Source: Nannocystis pusilla
GTDB taxonomy: Bacteria; Myxococcota_A; Polyangia; Nannocystales; Nannocystaceae
Reading direction: 5' to 3'
NCBI RefSeq assembly: GCF_020073745.1
Contig: NZ_JAIRAU010000001.1
Location: forward strand, 62,001-126,000
Length of the DNA: 64,000 bases
Position 1 is the stretch's first letter; every line of letters begins with the position of its first letter. The notes under the pieces were generated by a model that was not told the DNA's origin, did not search any database, and saw only the letters and a program-made list of their open reading frames with translations. The position numbers were made by a program, and so were the translations under genes. Below, in pieces: positions 1-7,806 of the stretch.

Positions 1-763
1 TGCCGGAGATGATGTCGCGCTCGAGGCTGCTGGCCTGGGCGGTGTGCTCGGCGTAGCTGCCGTCGATCGTGACCTCGATGTCGGGGTGGAACTTGTTCGG
101 CTCGAGGCCGTCGATGGCGGCCCGCAGGTTGCGCGACAGGCCGCGCGCGAACGAGATGTCGGTGTTGGCCCGGGTCGGCCGCGCGCGCACGACGACGAGC
201 CGGCCCTCGTCGCGCTCGAAGTACTCGGAGGGCTCGCGGTCGAGGCCGTAGCGCTCGCGCAGCGCCTTCTCGTCGAGGTCGAGGTCGTCGCTCTCGCCGG
301 CGGCCTCGCGGTCCTCGGGGAACATGCTGAGCTCGCGGCGGACGCGGGCCTGGATGGCGTCGATGACCCGCTGGCGCAGGTCGAGCAGGTCCTGCAGGTC
401 GGCGTAGAGCAGCAGGTTGTCGCGGAAGAACTGCGGGTCGCGACGGAACAGGACGTAGCGGATGTCGTCGCGCTGCTCGAGGGTCTCGGCGATCGCGGCG
501 CCGAGAGCCAGGTTGGCGGCGCGGTCGGGGCCGCGGACGGTGACGTAGAGGTCGGATTGATTGCCGAGCCGCTCGCTGACGGCGTCGAGGCGCACGACGC
601 TCGGGGCGTCGTCGGGCAGCAGCGCGCGCAGCTCCTGGTCGATGCCGAGCCGGCGCGTGCCGAAGTAGCCGAGCACGCCGAGCAGCAGGGCGACGAGCAC
701 GATCGCCAGCGGGCGGCGCACGACGAGCGCGGCGAGGCCGGTGGCGCGGGAGGAGTCGCTCAT
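1..763 (-). CDS. RND/MMPL family exporter, N-terminal part (cut by window edge)
   Basis: Translating the minus strand from the ATG at 761-763 gives MSDSSRATGLAALVVRR, then one hydrophobic helix (about residues 17-34, with LAIVLVALLLGVLGYFG). A large soluble region follows and runs off the window. It contains LGIDQELRALLPDDAPSV, the usual start of the first periplasmic domain in MMPL/HpnN-type RND exporters. About 254 residues are present; the transmembrane core lies outside. Members of this superfamily move lipids or other hydrophobic molecules using the proton gradient. The gene starts 13 bp downstream of the GT28-like glycosyltransferase stop and is probably the last visible gene of a glycolipid operon. 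Plus-strand frames over this stretch are antisense shadows. The family call is fairly safe; the substrate is inferred from neighbours only. Confidence 0.75.
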   Translation of the reverse strand, partial: MSDSSRATGLAALVVRRPLAIVLVALLLGVLGYFGTRRLGIDQELRALLPDDAPSVVRLDAVSERLGNQSDLYVTVRGPDRAANLALGAAIAETLEQRDDIRYVLFRRDPQFFRDNLLLYADLQDLLDLRQRVIDAIQARVRRELSMFPEDREAAGESDDLDLDEKALRERYGLDREPSEYFERDEGRLVVVRARPTRANTDISFARGLSRNLRAAIDGLEPNKFHPDIEVTIDGSYAEHTAQASSLERDIISG

Positions 764-776
764 GCGGGCGTGGGCC

Positions 777-1766
777 TTATACCAGGAGCGCCGCGACGGT
801 GCTGACGACCACCTCGGAGACCGGCGGCATGGCGGCGACGAGGTCGTGCGCGGCGAATTCACCGCCGCGCGCGCGGGTCAGGAATTCGGCGAGGTCGCGG
901 GCGCCGAGGTCCTCGATGCTGCGGCCGAGCGCGACCCCGGCGTGCTCGGCGAGCTGGGCGTTGAGCGCCTGCTCGGCGTCGCCGCGGCGGTACAGCGCCA
1001 GCGCCGGCTTGCGCAGCATGACGCACTCGGCGAGCACGTTGCTGCCGGCGGAGGTGATGACGCCGTCGCAGCGGCGCAGGTGGTCGGCGAAGCCGGCTCG
1101 GTCGCTGCGATGAAACCGCAGGCCCGGCAGCCCGGGGTCGCGCTCGCCGAAGCAAATCACTTCGGCGCCGACGGCGAGGGCCAGGGCGAGGGCGTCGCGG
1201 CCGTTGTCGTCGCGGAAGTAGGCCAGCAGGAAGCCGTCGCGCGTGACGGGCCCGCGCAGGTCGTCGCGCAGGTCGGGGCGAGCGACGGCGACGCGCGGGT
1301 CGGCGGCCGTGAACGGGAGGAAGTGGACGGCGACGAGGCGGTCGGCGAGCACCAGCGGGGCGTTGTTGAGCCGCTCGTACAGCCGCAGCAGCGCCGGCGG
1401 GCGCACCGGCAGGCGTCCGTGGGTGAGCGCGAGGCCGTGGTCGACGGCGACGCCGGGGACCTTGCTCCGGCGCGCGAGCACGAGGCTCGGCTGGTCGCCG
1501 TCGCTGACGACGCACTGCGGCGCGGCGGCGGCGAACCGCGCGGCGTCGCTCGACAGCCGCCGCAACCACCCGCCGGGCGCCGCGAGGCCGGGGCGGACGA
1601 TCGGGATGGATGTATATCGGGACATGTTCTTTAAAACATGTTCCGAATCACCGCCGGCGAACACGTGCAGCTGGTGGCCGGCGTCGCCCAGGGCGCGCGC
1701 GCAGGCGAGGGCCCGGCTGGCGTGACCGCGGCCGCGGCCGTGCACGACGAGGCTGACGCGCGCCAT
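777..1766 (-). CDS. GT28/MurG-like glycosyltransferase
   Basis: 329 aa. The N-terminus VVHGRGRGHASRALACA is the GxGH-type loop of MurG/GT28-like GT-B enzymes. The C-terminal half has VITSAGSNVLAECVMLRKP, the typical nucleotide-sugar binding segment of GT28 C-domains. It probably transfers a sugar from a nucleotide donor to a lipid or other acceptor at the cytoplasmic face. It starts 3 bp after the DUF2334 gene and ends 13 bp before the MMPL exporter, so the three are almost certainly cotranscribed. A 14-bp-phased repeat array lies inside the frame and encodes HVLKNMS around residues 43-49. Donor and acceptor are not readable from sequence. Confidence 0.75.
   Translation of the reverse strand: MARVSLVVHGRGRGHASRALACARALGDAGHQLHVFAGGDSEHVLKNMSRYTSIPIVRPGLAAPGGWLRRLSSDAARFAAAAPQCVVSDGDQPSLVLARRSKVPGVAVDHGLALTHGRLPVRPPALLRLYERLNNAPLVLADRLVAVHFLPFTAADPRVAVARPDLRDDLRGPVTRDGFLLAYFRDDNGRDALALALAVGAEVICFGERDPGLPGLRFHRSDRAGFADHLRRCDGVITSAGSNVLAECVMLRKPALALYRRGDAEQALNAQLAEHAGVALGRSIEDLGARDLAEFLTRARGGEFAAHDLVAAMPPVSEVVVSTVAALLV
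1622..1641. repeat. 14-bp-phased RCATGT repeat, 2 units
   Basis: ACATGT at 1622 and 1636, spacer TCTTTAAA. Inside the GT28-like gene. Confidence 0.8.
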
Positions 1767-1769
1767 GAC

Positions 1770-2522
1770 TCAGGCCTCGACGAGGGCGCGCGCGGACACC
1801 ACGGCGTCGCCGACGGCCCAGCGCAGGAGGCCGTCGATCTCGCGGCGCAGCACCGCGTGGCGCATGTCGGCCGGGTGGATCGCCACGCGCGCGGGCCACA
1901 GGCGCCGGGCCGGGCGCGCGAGCCGGCAGTAGAGGAGGCTCGACCACAGCCGCGCCGGCGTGCGGCTGGCGTAATTGAGGACGACGCTGGTCCGCCGCGC
2001 GCCGGCCTTCGGGTCGTACACGTGCAGGTGATCCTCGGTGTAACGGTAGCCGCGCTCGCGCAGGACGGCGAACATCCACGGCGGCATCGACCACGCGGGG
2101 GCGATGAAGCCGTCGAGCTGCTGCAGGCCGGCGCGGCGCAGCACGGCCTCACCGTCGTCGAGCCGGCGGCGCGCCTCGGCCTCGTCGACGTCGCTGAACT
2201 CGGCCTCGCCGCCGGACACGACCTTCTGCGCCCACAGCCGCCGCAAGCCCCGCGGCGCCGCGTTGCCGGCGGCGGACGGCTCGCGCGGACCGGCGCCGGC
2301 GAGGTGGTAGTAGCCGTGCAGGAAGATCTCGTGACCGGCGGCCTGCCACCCGCGCAGGCGCGCGGCGTAGGCGGGGTGCTCGTCGAGCGGCCAGGCGCCG
2401 TGGTAATTCGGGATGACCAAAAGGCCAGGTTTGATGCCGACCGCGGCGCACGCCTGCAAGGCGAGGTCGACCTCCGCCTCCCAGGCGGGGCTGACGTCGT
2501 GGATCGATACGTGGACCGGCAC
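1770..2522 (-). CDS. DUF2334-type polysaccharide deacetylase-like protein
   Basis: 250 aa, ATG start. The start VHVSIHDVSPAW carries the early Asp (IHDVSP) of the NodB-like deacetylase fold. HEIFLHGYYH is the His-containing metal-site motif, and LQQLDGFIAPAW gives the later conserved Pro-Ala-Trp segment. This is the pattern of DUF2334, a family related to carbohydrate esterase 4 that removes acetyl groups from sugars. It lies between two glycosyltransferase genes with almost no spacing to the next one, which fits trimming of a glycan or glycolipid intermediate. No signal peptide is visible, so action in the cytoplasm is likely. Substrate unknown. Confidence 0.75.
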   Translation of the reverse strand: MPVHVSIHDVSPAWEAEVDLALQACAAVGIKPGLLVIPNYHGAWPLDEHPAYAARLRGWQAAGHEIFLHGYYHLAGAGPREPSAAGNAAPRGLRRLWAQKVVSGGEAEFSDVDEAEARRRLDDGEAVLRRAGLQQLDGFIAPAWSMPPWMFAVLRERGYRYTEDHLHVYDPKAGARRTSVVLNYASRTPARLWSSLLYCRLARPARRLWPARVAIHPADMRHAVLRREIDGLLRWAVGDAVVSARALVEA

Positions 2523-2650
2523 GCGCGGATGCTGGCACGCCGCGGGGGCGGTCGCAATCGATGGGCGCGGGGCCGAGGAGATCGTGGAGCGGTGAGGCCG
2601 GCGCGCTTCACGTGCTCGGCGCCGGTCGCTGCGAGGACGGCGAGGACACC

Positions 2651-3814
2651 TCAGCGCGCGAGCAGGTCGCGGTAGCGGGCGAACAGGGCGTCGAAGTGGT
2701 CGACGACGCTGGTGACGCGGCGGGCCGGGCCGGCGGCGCGGGCCCTCAATTCGGCAGGGTCGACGGCGAGCAGCGACTCCGCGGCGGCCACGCAGGCGGC
2801 CACGTCGCCCGCGGGGTACGGTGCCGCGCTCTCGGCGGGGGCCTGCTCGGCCGCCCCGCCGGCGTCGGGGACGACGACCGGCAGACCGCTGGCGATCGCC
2901 TCGGCGACCCCGAGGCCGAAGGTCTCGAACGGGCAGCCGTGGAGCAGCAGGTCGCCGCTGGCGAGGGTGACGGCGAGGCGGTCGCGGTCGCGCTCGAAGC
3001 CGAGGACGCGGATGTCGTCGCGCGCACCGAGCCTGTCTTCAAAGACATGTCTCTCGGGACCGTCGCCGAACACCGCGAGGACGCTGCCGGGGTGGCGCTC
3101 GGCGAGGCGCGCGTAGGCGTCGACGACGACGTCCCAGCGCTTCTCGACGGCGAAGCGGCCGATGGCGAGGACGAGCGGCCCGGGGCGACCGGCGAGCAGC
3201 TCCTGGCGGCGGGCCTCGCTGCGCCGCTCGGGGGCGAAGCGGCCGGGCTCGATGCCGAACGGGATGTGCTCGACCCGGGCGACGCCGTGCTGCTCGAGCT
3301 TGTGCTTCTGCCAGCGCGAGCCGACCACGGTCATGGCGCAGGCGCCGGCGATCCGGCGCACGTGGGCCCACAGCGGCTCGACCACGAGGTCGGCGGCCCG
3401 CGAGGCGCGAGCGCGCAGCAGCGTCGCCAGCCGCCGCTCGAGGTCGCCGCGCAGGTAGGTGTCGATGAAGTCGGAGTGCCAGACGAAGGTGCGCACCCCG
3501 AACTCGCCCGGACGCAGGCCCAGCGCCGCGATCGCCGCGACGTACGGCGAGTGGATCTCGAGCACGTCGGGCCGCTCGGCCCGCAGCTGCCGGCGCAGCC
3601 CGCCGACGCGCCACAGCAGGTGGTAGGTCGGATCGTAGGGCAGCGACGGCCCGGGGACGTAGCGCACGCCCGGGTCGACGGCGCCGCGCGGACCTGGCGC
3701 GAAGACCAGGTGGTCGTGACCCCGCCGCGCGGCCACGGCGGCTTTCTCGGTCAGGTGCGTGCGCACGCCGCCGCCGCGCTGGGAGTAGAACTCGGTCACG
3801 TCGACGAGCTTCAT
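2651..3814 (-). CDS. GT4 family glycosyltransferase
   Basis: 387 aa, ATG start. The N-terminal Rossmann half begins MKLVDVTEFYSQRGGGVRTH, with the glycine-rich loop of GT-B enzymes. The C-terminal half has AIGRFAVEKRWDVVVDA and the retaining GT4 signature HGCPFETFGLGVAEAIASG, including E-x7-E. PVVVPDAGGAAEQ completes the donor site. It is the first gene of the minus-strand group leading to the DUF2334 protein, GT28-like enzyme and MMPL exporter, with a 128-bp gap before the next gene. A 14-bp-phased repeat pair lies in the frame just after the conserved GDGPE segment and encodes HVFED. Length is normal, so I see no clear inserted peptide. Confidence 0.85.
   Translation of the reverse strand: MKLVDVTEFYSQRGGGVRTHLTEKAAVAARRGHDHLVFAPGPRGAVDPGVRYVPGPSLPYDPTYHLLWRVGGLRRQLRAERPDVLEIHSPYVAAIAALGLRPGEFGVRTFVWHSDFIDTYLRGDLERRLATLLRARASRAADLVVEPLWAHVRRIAGACAMTVVGSRWQKHKLEQHGVARVEHIPFGIEPGRFAPERRSEARRQELLAGRPGPLVLAIGRFAVEKRWDVVVDAYARLAERHPGSVLAVFGDGPERHVFEDRLGARDDIRVLGFERDRDRLAVTLASGDLLLHGCPFETFGLGVAEAIASGLPVVVPDAGGAAEQAPAESAAPYPAGDVAACVAAAESLLAVDPAELRARAAGPARRVTSVVDHFDALFARYRDLLAR
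3031..3050. repeat. 14-bp-phased RCATGT repeat, 2 units
   Basis: GCCTGT at 3031 and ACATGT at 3045, spacer CTTCAAAG; a degenerate third unit starts at 3059. Inside the GT4 gene. Confidence 0.75.
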
Positions 3815-3870
3815 GGCCGCGCGCGCCCTTCTACGCGGGCGGCGCGGAGGCCGTCAAGAAGACCCATGGG

Positions 3871-3890
3871 ACATGTTCGAAGAGGCATGT
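3871..3890. repeat. 14-bp-phased RCATGT repeat, 2 units
   Basis: ACATGT at 3871 and GCATGT at 3885, spacer TCGAAGAG. Intergenic. Confidence 0.8.
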
Positions 3891-3989
3891 TTGAGCTCCG
3901 TACCGCGCCGCCGCCCCCTCCAGCGCGAGGGGCGCTCGCGCGGGCGGTTGACGCGCGTGGGTCGCAGGTGCCCCAGGGAGGCCGCATTG

Positions 3990-4009
3990 AAATGTCTTCG
4001 AGGACAGGT
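3990..4009. repeat. 14-bp-phased RCATGT repeat, 2 units
   Basis: AAATGT at 3990 and ACAGGT at 4004, spacer CTTCGAGG. Intergenic. Confidence 0.7.
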
Positions 4010-4153
4010 TCACTCGCACCGGCGGGGGGTCGGCGCTCGCGCGACCGCATGCGCGCGTGCGCAGGGGCCTGCGCAGCCGACCTGTGATCCCCAGCACGGT
4101 CTGAGAGCGCCGCTTTGTGGACATTTCCTGGGGCTCTGAAGTCTCCTGATCGC

Positions 4154-5068
4154 ATGTTGTCCCTGCCCGAGCGACTCGCCCGACGTGTCCTCAACGCCTC
4201 CGGCCTGAAGAGCCGCCACGTGCCCACGCGCGTCGGCGACATCCACGTGCTCGAGGGGGCAGGCGGCGGCGGGCTGCCGCCGATCGTCGTGCTGCACGGG
4301 CTCGCGGCCCACGCCGTGTGCTACGCCGGGCTGCTCAAGCGCTTCCAGCCGCATGTCCGCTCGGTCATCGCCCCGGACATGCCCGGCCACGGGTTCTCGG
4401 CCCCGCTGCGGCCGGGCGACCCGCCGACCGTGCTGCTCGACGCGCTGGTCGAGACGCTCGACCGCGTGCTCGACCAGCCGGCCATCATCCTCGGCAACTC
4501 CATGGGCGGCCTGGTCGCCATCCGCTACGCGCTCGCCCGCCCGCACATGGTCCGCGGCCTGGCGCTCGTCTCGCCCGGCGGCGCCCCGCTGCCGCCCGCG
4601 CAGCACGCGGCCTTCCTCGACCGCTTCCGCATCGACACCTACGGCCAGGCGCTCGAATTCGTCGACGACGTGTTCGCCAAGGTGCCGCCCCTGATCCGTC
4701 ACCCGATCGCCCACAACCTCCGCCGGCGCTTCAACCACCCGCAGCTGCGCCAGCTGCTCGGGGAGATCTCCCCCTCCGTGCTCCTCACGCCGGGCGAGCT
4801 CGCGAGCCTCCACATGCCCGTGCTCTTCGTGTGGGGGCGCGAAGAGCGGATCTTGCCGCGCGCGCATTATCGCTTCTTCGCGCAAAATCTGCCTGCGCAC
4901 GCCGAGCTCGTGGAATTCTCCGATTTCGGCCACATCGGGTTCATGGAGCAACCGACGGCCCTCACCCAGCGTGTGCTCGATTTTGCGCGGCGCTTGCCTG
5001 CGCAGGATGTTTCACAGCACTGCTCGACGTGTGCCCCGGGTCATGACACCTTTCGCGCATCCGCCTAG
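4154..5068 (+). CDS. alpha/beta hydrolase
   Basis: 304 aa from the ATG at 4154; a TTG 39 bp upstream would add 13 residues and is less likely. IVVLHGLAAHAVCYAGL is the oxyanion-loop region. GNSMGGLVAIRYA is the nucleophile elbow with Ser near residue 116. PVLFVWGREERILP is the usual acid-residue strand, and FSDFGHIGFMEQP carries the catalytic His. The acid is not obvious: the canonical Asp after WG is replaced by Arg-Glu-Glu. The enzyme is probably a lipid or ester hydrolase. It precedes a PlsC-type acyltransferase on the same strand and faces away from a glycolipid-like cluster, which hints at lipid metabolism. Confidence 0.8.
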   Translation: MLSLPERLARRVLNASGLKSRHVPTRVGDIHVLEGAGGGGLPPIVVLHGLAAHAVCYAGLLKRFQPHVRSVIAPDMPGHGFSAPLRPGDPPTVLLDALVETLDRVLDQPAIILGNSMGGLVAIRYALARPHMVRGLALVSPGGAPLPPAQHAAFLDRFRIDTYGQALEFVDDVFAKVPPLIRHPIAHNLRRRFNHPQLRQLLGEISPSVLLTPGELASLHMPVLFVWGREERILPRAHYRFFAQNLPAHAELVEFSDFGHIGFMEQPTALTQRVLDFARRLPAQDVSQHCSTCAPGHDTFRASA

Positions 5069-5142
5069 CACGCCCATACCCGCTCGAGGGCTTCGCGCCG
5101 CAGGTTGAGGGGACCCCACCCCCACTGCGACCCGCCCCTGTC

Positions 5143-5964
5143 GTGGCATCCGGCACTCCCGGCGATCTCGCCGAGGGCGTGTGCCGTTCGGCGCTGCGAT
5201 CGGCGGTCGCGGGGTTCGACGTGTTGTCGCGATACCACCGCTGCGAGGTGCGCGGCGTCGAGAACGTGCCCGAGGGTCCGGCGCTGATCGTCGCCAACCA
5301 CAACGGCGGCCTCAATCCGGTCGACGGCCTGTTCCTGGTCGAGTACTACCGCCAGCGCGGCTACGACCGCCCGATCTTCATCCTCGCCCACGACATCCTG
5401 TTCCGCATCAAGCGGGTGGCCCGGCTGCTAGAGTCGGTCGGCATCATCCGCGCGCGCAAGGGCCAGGCCCGCTCGTTGCTCGAGGCCGGCCACAAGGTGC
5501 TGGTGTTCCCCGGCGGCGACGTCGAGTCGATGCGCCCGTTCCGCGACCGCGGGCGGATCGTGCTGGCCCAGCGCCAGGGCTTCGCCCGCCTGGCTCTTCG
5601 GGCAGGTGTGCCGATCGTCCCGGTGGTCAGCGCGGGCAGCCACGAGACGATGATCGTGCTCACCCGCGGGCACCGCCTGGCCCGCCTGATCCAGACCCAG
5701 AAGTGGGCCCGCATCAGCTCCCTGCCGATCATCCTCGCGGCCCCCTGGGGTCTGCTGCTCGGCCCGACCTGCGCGCTGCCCTACTTGCCGCTGCCGTCGA
5801 AGATCACGTTCCAGGTCGGCGCCCCGCTCTCGCTGACCGACAGCGCCTGCTGCGAGGTCGAGGCGGCCGAGCGCGCGCCGAGGGTCTACGGCCAGGTCGA
5901 GCAGACCATGCAGTCGATGCTCGACTCGCTCTACGAAGAGCGGCTGCTGCCCATCTTCGGCTGA
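5143..5964 (+). CDS. PlsC-type 1-acylglycerol/glycerol acyltransferase
   Basis: 273 aa, GTG start. ALIVANHNGGLNPVDG is the acyltransferase block I region: His is present, and the usual H-x4-D is spread as NHNGG...D. VLVFPGGDVESMRPF corresponds to block III of the diacylglycerol acyltransferase-like PlsC group. APWGLLLGPTCALPYLP gives a hydrophobic segment late in the protein. The enzyme should transfer an acyl chain from acyl-CoA or acyl-ACP to a lysolipid or similar acceptor at the membrane. It follows the hydrolase gene by 74 bp. A three-unit 14-bp repeat array begins 12 bp past the stop codon. Confidence 0.8.
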   Translation: MASGTPGDLAEGVCRSALRSAVAGFDVLSRYHRCEVRGVENVPEGPALIVANHNGGLNPVDGLFLVEYYRQRGYDRPIFILAHDILFRIKRVARLLESVGIIRARKGQARSLLEAGHKVLVFPGGDVESMRPFRDRGRIVLAQRQGFARLALRAGVPIVPVVSAGSHETMIVLTRGHRLARLIQTQKWARISSLPIILAAPWGLLLGPTCALPYLPLPSKITFQVGAPLSLTDSACCEVEAAERAPRVYGQVEQTMQSMLDSLYEERLLPIFG

Positions 5965-5975
5965 CGCTCCGGAGA

Positions 5976-6009
5976 GCGTGTCCTGGAGGACGTGTCGAAG
6001 CAGACATGT
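5976..6009. repeat. 14-bp-phased RCATGT repeat, 3 units
   Basis: GCGTGT at 5976, ACGTGT at 5990, ACATGT at 6004; spacers CCTGGAGG and CGAAGCAG. Between convergent plsC-like and SDH-protease genes. Confidence 0.8.
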
Positions 6010-6026
6010 CCTGAAAACAGCAAGGC

Positions 6027-6851
6027 TCAGCGCTCGTCGGCCTTGCGGTAGGGCGACGGGATGAACTCGACCGCGGGGCGCTGGCGGGTCGGCTGGGGGT
6101 AGAGGCCCATCAGGCGCATGAAGTCCGATGGCATGTCCTCGGAGACAGGTAGGCCGAGGTCGCGGGCGACGCCGGCCGTGATCGGGTAGTCGTGGGTGAA
6201 GTGGCCCTCGGACAGCAGCTCGACCAGGCGGCGGCCGGTCTCGGTGTCGCGGTCGCCGGCGGTGAGCTCGCGGACGAGCTCGCGGATCTGCTCGAGCGCC
6301 TTGCGGGCCTGGTCAGCCCAGATCAGCGTCTGGTCGTCGATCTCCTGGATCGGCTTGTCGCGCACGACGGTGAGGATCGAGGCGGCCGAGTTGGTCCCGA
6401 TCTGCGGGTCGACGGGGCCGAGGACGGCGTGCGGACTCATGACGATGGCGTCGGCGGCGAGGGCGATCAACGTGCCGCCCGACATCGCGTAGTGCGGGAC
6501 GAACACGGTGACCTTGCCGGGGCGGCGGTGGATCGCGCGGGCGATCTGCGAGGCCGCGAGCGCGAGGCCGCCTGGGGTGTGGAGCACGAGGTCGATCGGC
6601 ATGGCCGGATCGGTGAGGTCGAGCGCGCGCAGCACGGCCTCGCTGTCCTGGATGTCGATGTAGCGCATCAGCGGGAAGCCGAGCAGGCTCATGGTCTCCT
6701 GGCGGTGGACCAGGAGGATCACCCGCGAGCCGCGCCGGCGCTCGATGCTGGCGATCATGCGCGCGCGCGAGGCGTCGAGCAGGCGCTGCTTCAGCGCCGG
6801 CTGCAGCGTGACGAGGATGAAGAACAGCCAGAAGATCTCAGAGACGGACAT
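6027..6851 (-). CDS. SDH/SppA-like (ClpP-class) membrane serine protease
   Basis: 274 aa from the ATG at 6851 (MSVSEIFWLFFILVTLQPAL). That start gives an N-terminal membrane helix and overlaps the rhomboid stop by 14 bp; upstream in-frame ATGs would lengthen it. DLVLHTPGGLALAASQIA is the ClpP/SppA oxyanion segment, VPHYAMSGGTLIALAAD carries the catalytic Ser, and DPQIGTNSA follows. This is the pattern of SDH-type membrane-bound ClpP-class proteases. Near the C-terminus, LGLPVSEDMPSDFMRLMG is encoded across a 14-bp repeat pair. As I recall the family, PVSxDMP is conserved here, so the repeat coincides with native protein sequence rather than an inserted peptide. Confidence 0.8.
   Translation of the reverse strand: MSVSEIFWLFFILVTLQPALKQRLLDASRARMIASIERRRGSRVILLVHRQETMSLLGFPLMRYIDIQDSEAVLRALDLTDPAMPIDLVLHTPGGLALAASQIARAIHRRPGKVTVFVPHYAMSGGTLIALAADAIVMSPHAVLGPVDPQIGTNSAASILTVVRDKPIQEIDDQTLIWADQARKALEQIRELVRELTAGDRDTETGRRLVELLSEGHFTHDYPITAGVARDLGLPVSEDMPSDFMRLMGLYPQPTRQRPAVEFIPSPYRKADER
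6131..6150. repeat. 14-bp-phased RCATGT repeat, 2 units
   Basis: GCATGT at 6131 and ACAGGT at 6145, spacer CCTCGGAG. Inside the SDH-protease gene over the PVSEDMP codons. Confidence 0.8.
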
Positions 6852-7623
6852 GGCGACGACCTCCGCGCGGCGGGACCTCCCAGGCGCGAGCGAGCGGGCC
6901 CTCGTCGTCGCACGGCGCACGACCGCGGGGCCCGATGAACAGGCGGTGCAGGCCGAAGCCGGCCGCGAAGCCGCCGATGTGGGCCCAGTAGGCGACGCCG
7001 CCGAGTGACGGCTCGAGGCTGCTGCTCATCACCTGGACCAGGAACCAGTAGAAGAGAAAGAACAGCGCCGAGACCTGGACGAACAGCGGCCAGAAGAACA
7101 GCGGGACCAGCAGGACGATGCGTGCGTGGTGGTACATCGCCAGGTAGGCCCCCATGACCCCGGCGATCGCCCCCGAGGCGCCGATCACCGGGATGCTCGA
7201 GGTCGGGTGGACGACGAGCTCGGCGAGCGAGGCGAGGGCGCCGCACAGCAAGTAAAAGGCGACGAAGCGGGCCGGGCCCATGCGGTCCTCGACGTTGTCG
7301 CCGAAGATCCACAGGGTCCACATGTTGGCGATGAGGTGCAGCCAGCCGCCGTGCAGGAACACGGCGGTGACGGGCGACCAGTACGGGGCGGGCGGGCCGG
7401 CGGTGAGCTCGACGGGGACCATGCCGAAGGTGAACAGGACGCGCAGCAGCGCCGGCTCCGGCAGGCCCAACTCGAACATGAACACAAGGACATGTGCGCC
7501 GATCAACAGCCAGTTCGCGACCGCGGGGTGGCGGCTGGGGATCGTGTCGTACAGCGGGATCACGGCAGCGCGGGTTGTGAGGCGCCCGGCGAGCTTCTGC
7601 AAGCGCGAGTGTTGCGGGGCCAT
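6838..7623 (-). CDS. rhomboid family intramembrane serine protease
   Basis: 261 aa from the ATG at 7623; a longer frame upstream runs antisense to the aldolase gene and is not credible. IPLYDTIPSRHPAVANW precedes TM1. HGGWLHLIANMWTLWIFGDN is the L1/TM2 region with the conserved H-x3-H-x3-N. VIGASGAIAGVMGAYL has the catalytic GxSG (Ser near residue 150), and WAHIGGFAAGF carries the catalytic His. About six membrane segments are visible. It cleaves transmembrane substrates within the bilayer. It overlaps the start of the SDH-type protease gene by 14 bp, indicating translational coupling of two membrane proteases. A repeat pair is embedded in TM1, encoding HVLVFMF. Confidence 0.9.
   Translation of the reverse strand: MAPQHSRLQKLAGRLTTRAAVIPLYDTIPSRHPAVANWLLIGAHVLVFMFELGLPEPALLRVLFTFGMVPVELTAGPPAPYWSPVTAVFLHGGWLHLIANMWTLWIFGDNVEDRMGPARFVAFYLLCGALASLAELVVHPTSSIPVIGASGAIAGVMGAYLAMYHHARIVLLVPLFFWPLFVQVSALFFLFYWFLVQVMSSSLEPSLGGVAYWAHIGGFAAGFGLHRLFIGPRGRAPCDDEGPLARAWEVPPRGGRRHVRL
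7486..7505. repeat. 14-bp-phased RCATGT repeat, 2 units
   Basis: ACATGA at 7486 and ACATGT at 7500, spacer ACACAAGG. Inside the rhomboid gene. Confidence 0.7.
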
Positions 7624-7786
7624 CGCCTCGGCGAACGGTCCGGCGAGACCCCGCGCGGGCCGTCGTTCGCCGCGACGCGGCGCGGTCGCCTCCGCAGTCG
7701 AGTGCGCGCTTCGCCTCGGGCGAGCCCCGGCCTCGGCCGCGTCAGCGAACTTGCGGCGCGAGCGGCAGACGCCTACGATGGTCGCC

Positions 7787-7806
7787 GCATGTCCTCGGAG
7801 ACAGCC
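7787..7806. repeat. 14-bp-phased RCATGT repeat, 2 units
   Basis: GCATGT at 7787 and ACAGCC at 7801, spacer CCTCGGAG, the same spacer as at 6131. Supplies the aldolase ATG. Confidence 0.75.

Larger units (their letters stand above)
3815..4153. other. 339-bp divergent intergenic region
   Basis: Lies between the minus-strand GT4 gene and the plus-strand hydrolase, so it should hold promoters for both. The only structure I can support is two copies of the 14-bp-phased RCATGT repeat (3871-3890 and 3990-4009). No convincing small ORF with a ribosome binding site is visible. Confidence 0.5.

Noticed and set aside
3992..4008. Each palindrome as an ordinary Rho-independent terminator
   Set aside because: Stems are suitable but T-runs are missing, and about half of the copies lie inside reading frames. 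At most, those at gene ends may help termination.
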